This document shows, one piece after another, positions 40,355 to 49,093 of a stretch of 64,000 nt of DNA. Made by a program: the position numbers and the translations under genes. The stretch's first letter is position 1. Each line of letters opens with the position of its first letter. Location: positions 1-64,000 of the forward strand of contig JAGHSK010000015.1 in NCBI GenBank assembly GCA_018065895.1. The letters run 5' to 3'. This DNA is from Candidatus Cacconaster equi. Lineage in GTDB: Bacteria > Bacteroidota > Bacteroidia > Bacteroidales > UBA932. The notes beneath the pieces were generated by a model. That model worked only from the letters and a program-made list of their open reading frames with translations, made no database searches and was not told the origin of the DNA.

Positions 40355-42292
40355 ATGGAAAAATCAGACAAATACCAGTGGAAGTACTGCTCCTTGGGAG
40401 GGGCCGTACGTGTTGACATCCAAAGTGGGGAAGACATTGCGCGGCTTGGTGAACTGGATCCGAAGCTATGGACAATTCACAGTTGTCCCGTTGACAACGT
40501 AATCTTTGACAAGGAGACTCTCACCATCATAGACAACGACAATGACGGCAGGATTCGTCTTGACGACGTGGTGGCTACTGCACAGTGGGTTACCTCCGCA
40601 TTGCGCAACAAGGACCTTCTTCTCAGGAAGGAGAGCGAAATAGCCATCTCTGAATTCGATGAGCAATCTGAAGTCGGAAAACTTCTTGCAGATTCGGCTA
40701 GAGCATTACTTGAAAAAGAGGGAGTTGAGAAGGAGACCATTTCGATGGAGGATATTGAAAAGTTCAGGGAAGGCGTGGCAGACAGGGCCAATGCTGCAAA
40801 GGAAGCCGCTGTCATCAAAGCTGAGCTGGCATCTCCGTTCGGAGAGAACACCGCTGCTGCCGTTGAAGCGTGCAATGCTCTTCGCGATAAGGTGGCTGAC
40901 TTCTTCCTGCGATGCAAACTCGTCTCCTTCAACGAGGAATGCCGCAGTGCGGTGGATATGTCGATTGACAGTATCACCAGTGTGGGTAATGCGAGTCTTT
41001 CAGAGCACGGTGAAGTAATTGCGGCCTGCCCGCTTGCACGACCGGACAAGGGATCGCTACTTCCTCTGAATGAAGGGATCAATCCTGCATGGCAGGCGCC
41101 GATGGCAAAGATGAAAGCTTTGGTGCTTGACGCGGAGTTTCCGGGTGCGGAGGCCATCACAGAAGAGCAGTGGAATGCCGTAGTTTCCAAAATAGATGGA
41201 TATCTGACTGAAAAAGCGGCCATCGAGGCAAGCGGAGCGGAACTTCTCGACGGTTCGGTAGCGGCCGAAACCGCTCTGGTGGAACCACTTCACAAATTTA
41301 TCCGTCTTTACAGGTATTTTTATGAATTCCTCCACAATTTTGTGTCATTCTCAGAACTTTATGGCAATTTGGACAACTGCGTGGTAAATGCGGGAAAACT
41401 TCTGATTGACCAGCGTTGCTGCGAGCTTTGTGTGAATGTCAAGGATATGTCGCAGCACGGAGAAATGGCTGCCTTGAGTGGAATGTTCCTCATCTACTGT
41501 GATTGCGTCGAGCGTGTCAGCGGGGAGAAGATGCAGATTGTCGCTGCATTGACTGCCGGATCGATCCGTGACATCCGCGTCGGGAAGAATGCGGTGTTCT
41601 ATGACCGCCAGAACCGTGATTGGGATGCCACCGTCACGAAAGTGGTTGAGAACCCTATCAATATCAAGCAGGCGTTCTGGTCACCTTACAGGAAATTCGC
41701 CAATTGGTGCAGCACTCAGATCAACAAGTTTGCATCCGAGAAGGAAGGCAAGTCGATGGACAAGCTTCAAGGCTCGGTCGACAGTTCGGTAAGCAATATG
41801 CAGGCGCAGGCCCAGAATCCGGCACAGCCTGCAGCGGGCGCACCACAGAACAAGGCTTTCGACATTGCCAAGTTTGCCGGAATATTCGCCGCAATAGGTA
41901 TGGCAATCGGATTCATAGGGGGCTTTCTTGTGGATGCCGGAAAAGCCTTCTTCAGTCTGCCTTGGTGGGGTATGATCGTGGCCATCGCGGGATTGATGCT
42001 GATAATATCCGGACCTTCGATGTTCCTTGCCTGGAGCAAACTGCGCCATCGCAACCTGGCCCCGGTACTCAATGCCAACGGTTGGGCCGTCAACACGGCA
42101 ATCCCAATCAATGTGCCTTTCGGAAAATATCTGACACATATGTCAAGCTATCCTATTGGACACTTCAATGATCCATTTGCCGAGAAGAAGACTCCGGCCT
42201 GGAAGAAGTGGCTCTGGATCATTCTGGTACTGCTTGTAGCAGCCGGCGTATTTCTTTATCTTACCGGAAGGCTTGCGGCATTCATAGGCTGA
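40355..42292 (+). CDS. uncharacterised 645-aa protein with EF-hand-like loop and C-terminal TM helices
   Basis: IIDNDNDGRIRLDDV EF-hand-like loop; hydrophobic segments near C-terminus; 11 nt after lptB stop. Confidence 0.85.
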   Translation: MEKSDKYQWKYCSLGGAVRVDIQSGEDIARLGELDPKLWTIHSCPVDNVIFDKETLTIIDNDNDGRIRLDDVVATAQWVTSALRNKDLLLRKESEIAISEFDEQSEVGKLLADSARALLEKEGVEKETISMEDIEKFREGVADRANAAKEAAVIKAELASPFGENTAAAVEACNALRDKVADFFLRCKLVSFNEECRSAVDMSIDSITSVGNASLSEHGEVIAACPLARPDKGSLLPLNEGINPAWQAPMAKMKALVLDAEFPGAEAITEEQWNAVVSKIDGYLTEKAAIEASGAELLDGSVAAETALVEPLHKFIRLYRYFYEFLHNFVSFSELYGNLDNCVVNAGKLLIDQRCCELCVNVKDMSQHGEMAALSGMFLIYCDCVERVSGEKMQIVAALTAGSIRDIRVGKNAVFYDRQNRDWDATVTKVVENPINIKQAFWSPYRKFANWCSTQINKFASEKEGKSMDKLQGSVDSSVSNMQAQAQNPAQPAAGAPQNKAFDIAKFAGIFAAIGMAIGFIGGFLVDAGKAFFSLPWWGMIVAIAGLMLIISGPSMFLAWSKLRHRNLAPVLNANGWAVNTAIPINVPFGKYLTHMSSYPIGHFNDPFAEKKTPAWKKWLWIILVLLVAAGVFLYLTGRLAAFIG

Positions 42293-42304
42293 AGCCTATA
42301 GAAT
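42280..42304. terminator. Hairpin shared by two convergent gene ends (ATTCATAGGC-TGAA-GCCTATaGAAT)
   Basis: 10-bp stem with one bulge; TGA stop of plus gene in the loop, TAG stop of minus gene in right arm; no strong U-tract. Confidence 0.5.
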
Positions 42305-42925
42305 CAGGTCGTTAATGACTACTTTAGGGACGTAGTGAATGCCGTCCCGACGATAATAAGAGTGGGACTCGTTCTCTCTGATGGGAACGAGTTCTATTTT
42401 TTCTGCGCTCTTGCCGATGGCAAGAATGAGTACAGGTTCATATTCAAGGGAGAATTCCTTTTTGACGAATTCCTTGTCAAAGGCTCCGATACAGATTCCT
42501 CCAAGGCCCATCTCCGTGGCCTTGAGCAGCATGCTTTGTGCGGAAATGCCTGTGTCCATATAAACCCATTTGTCAGGCTCTATTTTGGAGCAGATGATGA
42601 TGAAAGCTTCCGGCTCTGTACCCGCGAAAGGCAGATGCAGTTCCGGCAAAGCTCCTCCCAGCTTGATGGTGGATAAAACCTTGTCGCTTCCTGTATCTTT
42701 TGTGACGAGTTTGAATCGAAGCGCCTGGCGGTTGCGGCCTGACGGAATGCGTGTGTTGGTCTCCACAATTCTGCGCAATTGCGCCTCTGTGACAATGCAC
42801 GACTTGTCGAAACCGCGATAACTTCTATTTTTCTTCAGAAGAGTGGAGAGGGATGCCGCGGCCTTGCGACGCGGAGCCGCACTGCGGTATTCCTCGAATT
42901 TCTTTTCGAGATAGTTGTCTGCCAT
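42296..42925 (-). CDS. nitroreductase family protein
   Basis: RIVETNTRIPSGRNRQALRFKLV, MGLGGICIGAFDKE. Confidence 0.88.
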   Translation of the reverse strand: MADNYLEKKFEEYRSAAPRRKAAASLSTLLKKNRSYRGFDKSCIVTEAQLRRIVETNTRIPSGRNRQALRFKLVTKDTGSDKVLSTIKLGGALPELHLPFAGTEPEAFIIICSKIEPDKWVYMDTGISAQSMLLKATEMGLGGICIGAFDKEFVKKEFSLEYEPVLILAIGKSAEKIELVPIRENESHSYYRRDGIHYVPKVVINDLIL

Positions 42926-43203
42926 TATTCGTTGGTATTGTTATGAAACGCGCATCCTTCGCAGCCACCTTCAGGGCAATCGGGACTGATACGCCCGTCA
43001 CGGTCCCTGCGACGCATCGTGCCTTTCTTCCCCCATAGGCGAAGCTCTTCTTCCTTGGCGCATATTATGCCCTTCTTGCGCAGTTCTTTGTTATGGGAGA
43101 TTTCTCCGTCAGGGAACCTGCCATCCTTCTTGACGATAATCGTAATGGCCATCCCGGCTACGCCGATGGCCAGAACGATAACCGCAAGCAGAAATGTCTT
43201 CAT
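42925..43203 (-). CDS. small membrane-anchored protein with Cys-rich C-terminus
   Basis: 92 aa; N-terminal TM; C-terminal CPEGGCEGCAF; stop/start overlap TAATG with nitroreductase gene. Confidence 0.7.
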   Translation of the reverse strand: MKTFLLAVIVLAIGVAGMAITIIVKKDGRFPDGEISHNKELRKKGIICAKEEELRLWGKKGTMRRRDRDGRISPDCPEGGCEGCAFHNNTNE

Positions 43204-43213
43204 TCCGGGAACT

Positions 43214-44056
43214 CTAAATGCACTTGAATGGAGGTACGACCGGCTTGTTGCCGACGGTCAATACTGGAGGAATCTGCATGACCTTGAAGGCTGCGCCTCT
43301 CTTCAGCCGTAGAATCCGCTCCAGAAGCTCCCTGTCGACACCCTTTGTCGCTATCACTTCGTCAACTGTCAGCCCTTCCTCGTGAAGAGCGTGAAGTATC
43401 GGGTCAAGAACTTCGTATTCCGGAAGGGAGTCTGTGTCTTTCTGCCCTGGACGCAATTCTGCTGAAGGAGCTTTTTCAATGATGGATTTCGGAATGATCT
43501 CGCCATTGCGGTTCATATGGTTTGAAAGTTCATAAACCTGCAGTTTGTAAAGGTCCGCTATTACCATCATTGCTCCGCAAAGATCTCCATACAGCGTACC
43601 ATAGCCCATGAAGAGTTCGCTCTTGTTGGAGGTGTTGAGCACCAGTGCATCGTATCTGTTTGAGTAGGTCATCAGGATAGTGCCTCTTGCACGGGCCTGT
43701 ATGTTTTCCTGTGCAACGCTCCATTTGCCAATCTCGAAGAAAGTGTGCATTTCAAGCATGAAACGCTTGTAAATCTTGTCGATCGGGATGACATCGTATT
43801 TTATTCCCAGATTGTTCGCCAGGTCAACTGAATCGGAAACGGAGTGCAGGGATGAAAATTGCGAAGGCATCAGTATGCCGTGCACGTTTTCCTTCCCGAG
43901 TGCCTCCGTGGCAAGTGCTGCCACGAGGGCTGAATCAATTCCTCCGGAAAGCCCGAGAACGGCTTTGGATTTTCCGCACGATGCGAAGAAATCGCGTATT
44001 TTCCCGATTATCAAATCGTGAACCGATGCAATGTCTATTTTTTCTTCCAGTACCAT
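43214..44056 (-). CDS. nadE: NAD synthetase
   Basis: VLGLSGGIDSALVAALA (SGGxDS), NKSELFMGYGTLYGD. Confidence 0.94.
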   Translation of the reverse strand: MVLEEKIDIASVHDLIIGKIRDFFASCGKSKAVLGLSGGIDSALVAALATEALGKENVHGILMPSQFSSLHSVSDSVDLANNLGIKYDVIPIDKIYKRFMLEMHTFFEIGKWSVAQENIQARARGTILMTYSNRYDALVLNTSNKSELFMGYGTLYGDLCGAMMVIADLYKLQVYELSNHMNRNGEIIPKSIIEKAPSAELRPGQKDTDSLPEYEVLDPILHALHEEGLTVDEVIATKGVDRELLERILRLKRGAAFKVMQIPPVLTVGNKPVVPPFKCI

Positions 44057-44069
44057 TTGAACGTATCGC

Positions 44070-45023
44070 CTAGAAAGCGAAGGTGTCGCTTACTGATTTG
44101 AAATGATATACTTTTTCAATGACGTCTGCAAATATTCCGGCCACCGACAGAACTGTGAATTTGGAAGTATCGACATCCGTTCTCAAAGGGATGGTGTCGG
44201 TCACAAGGAACTGCTGAATGGCGGATTCTGCGATTCTTTCGTATGCGTTGCCTGAAAGGACAGGGTGTGTACACATTGCGCGTACGCTGAGGGCGCCCTT
44301 TTCTTTCAACATATTGGCGCATTTGGTTATGGTGCCGGCTGTGTCAACCATGTCATCCACGATAACTACATTCTTGCCTTCAACGTCACCGATGGCGGTC
44401 ATTGAACCGACAACGTTGGCTCTTTCGCGTGACTTGTGGCAGATGATCATCGGAACGCCGAGGACTCTTGAATATGCGTTGGCTCTCTTTGCTCCGCCCA
44501 TGTCAGGAGATGCGATAGAGAGGTTTTCCACATTCAGACCGCGCAGGTAAGGAAGGAATACCGCGCTTGCGTAGAGGTGGTCCACAGGGAAATCGAAGAA
44601 TCCCTGAATCTGGTCTGCGTGGAGGTCACAGGTCATTACCCTGTCGCATCCTGCTGCGTGAAGCAGGTTGGCTACGAGTTTGGCTCCGATTGAAACGCGA
44701 GGTCTGTCCTTGCGATCCTGGCGGGCCCAGCCGAAGTACGGCATGACGGCGATGACTTTATATGCTGATGCGCGGCGTGCCGCGTCAATCATCAGAAGAA
44801 GTTCCATCAGGTTGTCTGATGGCGCGAATGTGCTCTGCACTATGAACACTGTTGCACCACGGATACTTTCATTGAATGCAGGTTGAAACTCTCCGTCGCT
44901 GAACGGAAGAACATCGGACTGTCCTAACTCGGTCTTAAGGGCGTCTGCTATTTTCTCTGCAAGATAACGTGAGCCTCTGCAGGCAAAAATCTTGAACTTG
45001 TGCTCGAAGAACTGCTGATCCAT
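44070..45023 (-). CDS. prs: ribose-phosphate pyrophosphokinase
   Basis: RGATVFIVQSTF, PYFGWARQDRK, VVIVDDMVDTAGT. Confidence 0.95.
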   Translation of the reverse strand: MDQQFFEHKFKIFACRGSRYLAEKIADALKTELGQSDVLPFSDGEFQPAFNESIRGATVFIVQSTFAPSDNLMELLLMIDAARRASAYKVIAVMPYFGWARQDRKDRPRVSIGAKLVANLLHAAGCDRVMTCDLHADQIQGFFDFPVDHLYASAVFLPYLRGLNVENLSIASPDMGGAKRANAYSRVLGVPMIICHKSRERANVVGSMTAIGDVEGKNVVIVDDMVDTAGTITKCANMLKEKGALSVRAMCTHPVLSGNAYERIAESAIQQFLVTDTIPLRTDVDTSKFTVLSVAGIFADVIEKVYHFKSVSDTFAF

Positions 45024-45041
45024 AGTCTGTTTTTGTTTGGT

Positions 45042-45638
45042 TTATACGGTTTTGAGTATGTTTTCGATATATCCGAGAATTTCGTCTGAGCCAAGACCCG
45101 TCTCAGATGAACTTTTGAACACCGGAGGAAGTTCCTCCCAGTATTCAAGCATTTTTTCATTGTTGCGGCGTATCTGGTCGTTCACCACATTCACCCCGTT
45201 CTTGTCGCATTTCGTGTAGATGATGGCGAAAGGAATGCCCTCGTTTCCGAGCTCGATCATGAAGTCGAGGTCAATCCTCTGAAGGTCGTGGCGGGAGTCA
45301 AGGAGTACGAAAAGAAGCACCATCTCCTTGGAGTTCAGAATATAGTCGCTTATGATGTCTTCGAGTTTCTTCCTTCCTGCCTTTCCCATCTTTGCATAGC
45401 CATAGCCCGGGAGGTCAACGAGATACCATTGCCCGTTGATTAGAAAATGGTTGACAAGCTGTGTTTTTCCCGGAGTGGAGGAGGTGTGTGCAAGGCCTTT
45501 CTGGGAGCACAGGGAATTTATCAGCGAACTTTTGCCGACGTTGCTCCTGCCGATGAACGCGAACTCCGGAAGTGCGGTTGAAGGCTTTCCCGATACGTTC
45601 TGGCTGCTTCCTGCGAAGATGGCCTGCCTGATAATCAT
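45042..45638 (-). CDS. engB: ribosome biogenesis GTP-binding protein YihA/YsxC (EngB)
   Basis: FIGRSNVGKSSLIN, DLPGYGYAKMG, YTKCDK. Confidence 0.94.
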   Translation of the reverse strand: MIIRQAIFAGSSQNVSGKPSTALPEFAFIGRSNVGKSSLINSLCSQKGLAHTSSTPGKTQLVNHFLINGQWYLVDLPGYGYAKMGKAGRKKLEDIISDYILNSKEMVLLFVLLDSRHDLQRIDLDFMIELGNEGIPFAIIYTKCDKNGVNVVNDQIRRNNEKMLEYWEELPPVFKSSSETGLGSDEILGYIENILKTV

Positions 45639-45660
45639 TACGCGGGTGAATTTGGTATTG

Positions 45661-45668
45661 CAAATGTA
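45661..45668 (-). promoter_or_regulatory. -7 element TACATTTG upstream of engB
   Basis: plus strand CAAATGTA, 22 nt upstream of engB ATG. Confidence 0.45.
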
Positions 45669-45700
45669 TGAAATTGTGTGGACATTACCGAACTATTTTG

Positions 45701-45708
45701 TAAATTTG
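45701..45708 (+). promoter_or_regulatory. -7 element TAAATTTG 5 nt before xseA ATG
   Basis: TAnnTTTG match directly before ATG at 45714. Confidence 0.5.
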
Positions 45709-45713
45709 TAGGT

Positions 45714-46895
45714 ATGGGCAATGAGGAACATATCAGCCTTCTGCAACTGTTGGAAACAGTAAGGGATTCTCTTCAAGAGAGTTTTTACGAGTGTGTGTGG
45801 GTTCGGGCTGAAATCAGCGAGCTCAAACAGAACCGTTCAGGCCACTGCTATCTTACCCTGGTTGAAAAAGACCGGGATTCTGACCTGTTGCTGGCCAAAG
45901 TTCCGGCGATAGTGTGGGCGGCGACATACCGCACTTTGAAGCCTTATTTCTTTTCGGCAACGGGCAGCGATCTTGCGGTGGGGATGAATGTACTTGTGAA
46001 GGTGCAGGTTCAGTATTCCGAGATGTACGGCCTGTCGCTGATTATCTATGACATTGACCCTTCATTCACTGTCGGAGGGCTGGAACTTGCCCGAAAGAAG
46101 ACCATCGAACGGCTGAAAGCAGACGGAATGTTCGATATGAATTCCACTCTGGAACTGCCGGTGCTTCCGAGGAGACTTGCCGTAATCACGAGTGAAACCG
46201 CCGCCGGCTATCGTGATTTCATGCGTCAGCTTCACGAAAATGAGTATGGCTTTTCGTTCTCGACAGAACTTTTCCCTGCCGTAATGCAGGGAACGGATGC
46301 CCCCGCAAGCATAATAGGGGCGCTGGATGCCGTTTTGGAAAGGGCTGGTGATTTCGATGCCGTGCTGGTATTGCGTGGGGGTGGAGGCGCTATGGACCTT
46401 GTGTGCTTCGATGACTATGACCTCGCTGTCAATGTTGCGCAGTTCCCTCTTCCTGTCCTTACAGGAATAGGCCATGATCACGACTATCACGTCATCGACA
46501 TGGTGGCGAATATAAGTGTCAAGACCCCTACTGCACTGGCCGATTTCATTGTGGATATGTTCGCACAGGAGGGGTACCGCGTGGATTCAATCGCCCAGAG
46601 ACTCCATCTCGCATTGAAAGGGAAATTCAGCAGGGAGGAGGCTCTTGTGGACAACCGTGTCACTGCGATGCGTCAGGCCGTGCAGGTCAAATGTTTGAAG
46701 GAATCGGGACGTCTGGATCTGTATGAGAGCAGAATATCCGCCGCAAATCCGGAGGCAGTCCTTTCCAAAGGCTATGCCATTGCCATGAAAGATGGCAGGA
46801 GGGTTGATTCGATCAGGTCCCTTGAAAATGGCGACGTTGTCAAGGTGATGCTCAAAGACGGAACGTTTGAGGCCCAGATTCGGAAATTGTTTTGA
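45714..46895 (+). CDS. xseA: exodeoxyribonuclease VII large subunit
   Basis: WVRAEISELKQNRSGHCYLTLVEKD, LPRRLAVITSETAAGYRDF, VLRGGGGAMDLVCFDDYDLA. Confidence 0.93.
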   Translation: MGNEEHISLLQLLETVRDSLQESFYECVWVRAEISELKQNRSGHCYLTLVEKDRDSDLLLAKVPAIVWAATYRTLKPYFFSATGSDLAVGMNVLVKVQVQYSEMYGLSLIIYDIDPSFTVGGLELARKKTIERLKADGMFDMNSTLELPVLPRRLAVITSETAAGYRDFMRQLHENEYGFSFSTELFPAVMQGTDAPASIIGALDAVLERAGDFDAVLVLRGGGGAMDLVCFDDYDLAVNVAQFPLPVLTGIGHDHDYHVIDMVANISVKTPTALADFIVDMFAQEGYRVDSIAQRLHLALKGKFSREEALVDNRVTAMRQAVQVKCLKESGRLDLYESRISAANPEAVLSKGYAIAMKDGRRVDSIRSLENGDVVKVMLKDGTFEAQIRKLF

Positions 46896-46913
46896 AATCG
46901 GATTGCAGTTTGA

Positions 46914-47108
46914 ATGGAAAAGGATATGAAATACGAAGAAGCGATGGCCAGGCTTGATGAGCTGGTGGCTGGAATTGAAAACCCGCAGCGTGATTTTACA
47001 GGTATCGCCGATGACGTGAAGAAGGCGATGGAACTTGTGAAGTGGTGCAGGAATTATATCCGAAAAGGTGAACAGGAGATAGAAAAGCTCCTTGACGATG
47101 AGCAGTAG
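46914..47108 (+). CDS. xseB: exodeoxyribonuclease VII small subunit
   Basis: 64 aa; YEEAMARLDELVAGIENPQRDF. Confidence 0.85.
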   Translation: MEKDMKYEEAMARLDELVAGIENPQRDFTGIADDVKKAMELVKWCRNYIRKGEQEIEKLLDDEQ

Positions 47109-49092
47109 AACAGGAAAAAACAGGATTTATTCAGCTGATCCATGGCTGAAGCCCTACGCCGAGATTGTAGAGCGTCGTAACTGTGCCATTTTTGAAAGGA
47201 AGGAGAGGATTGCCGGGAAAGGTGGAAGATTGGCGTCGGCCGCCAACGGCCATCTTTATTATTGTCCTCATCGTGAGGATGACTGCTATGTTTTCCGGGA
47301 GTGGGCTCCGAATGCCTCACGAATCTATGTGATTGGAGATTTCAACGGGTGGCGGCGCAGTGAGGAGTGGGCCATGCGGCCTTCCGGCGACGGTAACTGG
47401 GAACTCGCGGTCAACGGAGACAGCGTGCATCACGGCGATCTCTTCAAGTGGTTCGTGGAGTGGCCGGGCGGAGGTGGGGAGAGAATCCCCGCTTATGCCG
47501 TAAGATGCATTCAGGACCCGGAAACGAAGCTTTTTGCGGCACAGATCTGGGAACCTCGCGAAAAATATCTCTGGCGTTCAAGGAAACACGTGGCTGTGAA
47601 GAAGCCTCTCATATACGAGGTCCATATCGGTATGAGTTCTGAACAGCAGAAAGTCGCCGGATTCGAGGATTTCAGAAAGAATGTGCTGCCTCACATCGTT
47701 GATATGGGGTACAACACAATCCAGATAATGGCGCTTCAGGAGCATCCCTATTACGGGAGCTTCGGATATCAGGTGTCAAGTTTCTTTGCTCTGAGCAGTC
47801 GTTTCGGCACGCCGGAAGAGTTCAAGAAGCTTGTGGATGAGGCTCACGCCGCCGGATTGTCGGTGGTTATGGATCTCGTCCATTCTCATGCCGTAAGCAA
47901 TGAGAATGAAGGCCTGAGTTGTATCGACGGCTCGTATTCCACATATTTTCACGAGGGTGAACGGGGATGGCATCCCGCCTGGGGCTCGCGCTGCTTCAAT
48001 TATGGAAGCGACAAAGTGGCCCATTTCCTCCTTTCCAACATCAAGTACTGGATGGAGGAGTACCGGCTTGACGGCTTCCGGTTTGACGGAGTTACGAGCA
48101 TGCTCTACCTCGACCACGGCCTTGAGCGTGATTTCGTGGGATATGACGCATATTTTGATGGCGCTCAGGATGAGGATGCCATAACATATCTTGGTTTGGC
48201 CAATATTCTTGTCAAGGAACTGTACCGCAATGGCGTCACAATCGCTGAAGATATGTCCGGAATGGCGGGGCTTGCCGCCCCGTTGAGCCGTGGAGGCATA
48301 GGTTTTGACTACAGGATGAGCATGGGCGTGGCGGACCATTGGATAAAGTGGATAAAGGAACGCACGGACTGGGAGTGGAGTATGGGAGAGATCTTCTTCG
48401 AGCTCTCCGGAAAACGTGATGATGAGAAAACCATCAGTTATGCCGAATGCCACGATCAGGCGCTTGTTGGTGACAAGACGCTGATATTCAGGCTGCTTGA
48501 TAAGGAAATGTACACCGGTATGTCGAAAACTGTTCAAAGCCTGACCGTTGACAGGGGCGTCGCCCTGCACAAAATGATACGTCTGGCCACCATATCCACT
48601 GCCGGTGACGGGTATCTCACGTTCATGGGTAATGAGTTCGGACATCCGGAGTGGATTGATTTCCCGAGAGAAGGCAACGGATGGTCATATTTCTATGCCC
48701 GCAGGCAGTGGCATCTTGCTGAGGACCCATTGCTGAGATATTGCGACCTGATGCAATTCGACAAGGCTATGATAGAACTCTTCGCCGACAATGATCTGTT
48801 CCCGGAAAAACCTGTATGTCTCAGAGTTGATGAGGAGAAAAAAGTTTTGGTTATTGGAAGGGGAGTCTTTATTTTTGCGTTCAATTTCAACCCTCAGCAC
48901 TCTTTTGAACAGTTTGCTGTTCAAACTTGTCCGGGGGACTATTCAGTGGTGCTGGACAGTGACAGCAGCGTGTTCGGAGGATTTGATAGAAACGACTGCA
49001 ACGCCTTGCATATCACAAAGTTTGAAAAAGGTGCGAATAACCTGTATCTCTATCTGCCTTGCAGGAGCGCGCAGGTTCTAAAAAAAATATGA
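47098..49092 (+). CDS. glgB: 1,4-alpha-glucan branching enzyme, eukaryotic GBE1-like type
   Basis: CBM48-like REWAPNASRIYVIGDFNGW; SFGYQVSSFFALSSRFGTPEEFKKLVDEAH; YRLDGFRFDGVTSMLY; TIAEDMSGMAGL; AECHDQALVGDKTL. Confidence 0.93.
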   Translation: MSSRTGKNRIYSADPWLKPYAEIVERRNCAIFERKERIAGKGGRLASAANGHLYYCPHREDDCYVFREWAPNASRIYVIGDFNGWRRSEEWAMRPSGDGNWELAVNGDSVHHGDLFKWFVEWPGGGGERIPAYAVRCIQDPETKLFAAQIWEPREKYLWRSRKHVAVKKPLIYEVHIGMSSEQQKVAGFEDFRKNVLPHIVDMGYNTIQIMALQEHPYYGSFGYQVSSFFALSSRFGTPEEFKKLVDEAHAAGLSVVMDLVHSHAVSNENEGLSCIDGSYSTYFHEGERGWHPAWGSRCFNYGSDKVAHFLLSNIKYWMEEYRLDGFRFDGVTSMLYLDHGLERDFVGYDAYFDGAQDEDAITYLGLANILVKELYRNGVTIAEDMSGMAGLAAPLSRGGIGFDYRMSMGVADHWIKWIKERTDWEWSMGEIFFELSGKRDDEKTISYAECHDQALVGDKTLIFRLLDKEMYTGMSKTVQSLTVDRGVALHKMIRLATISTAGDGYLTFMGNEFGHPEWIDFPREGNGWSYFYARRQWHLAEDPLLRYCDLMQFDKAMIELFADNDLFPEKPVCLRVDEEKKVLVIGRGVFIFAFNFNPQHSFEQFAVQTCPGDYSVVLDSDSSVFGGFDRNDCNALHITKFEKGANNLYLYLPCRSAQVLKKI

Positions 49093-49093
49093 G

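Noticed and set aside
40477-41223. 248-aa minus-strand Ser/Ala-rich ORF
   Set aside because: Antisense to the 645-aa protein gene; composition typical of reverse-frame translation
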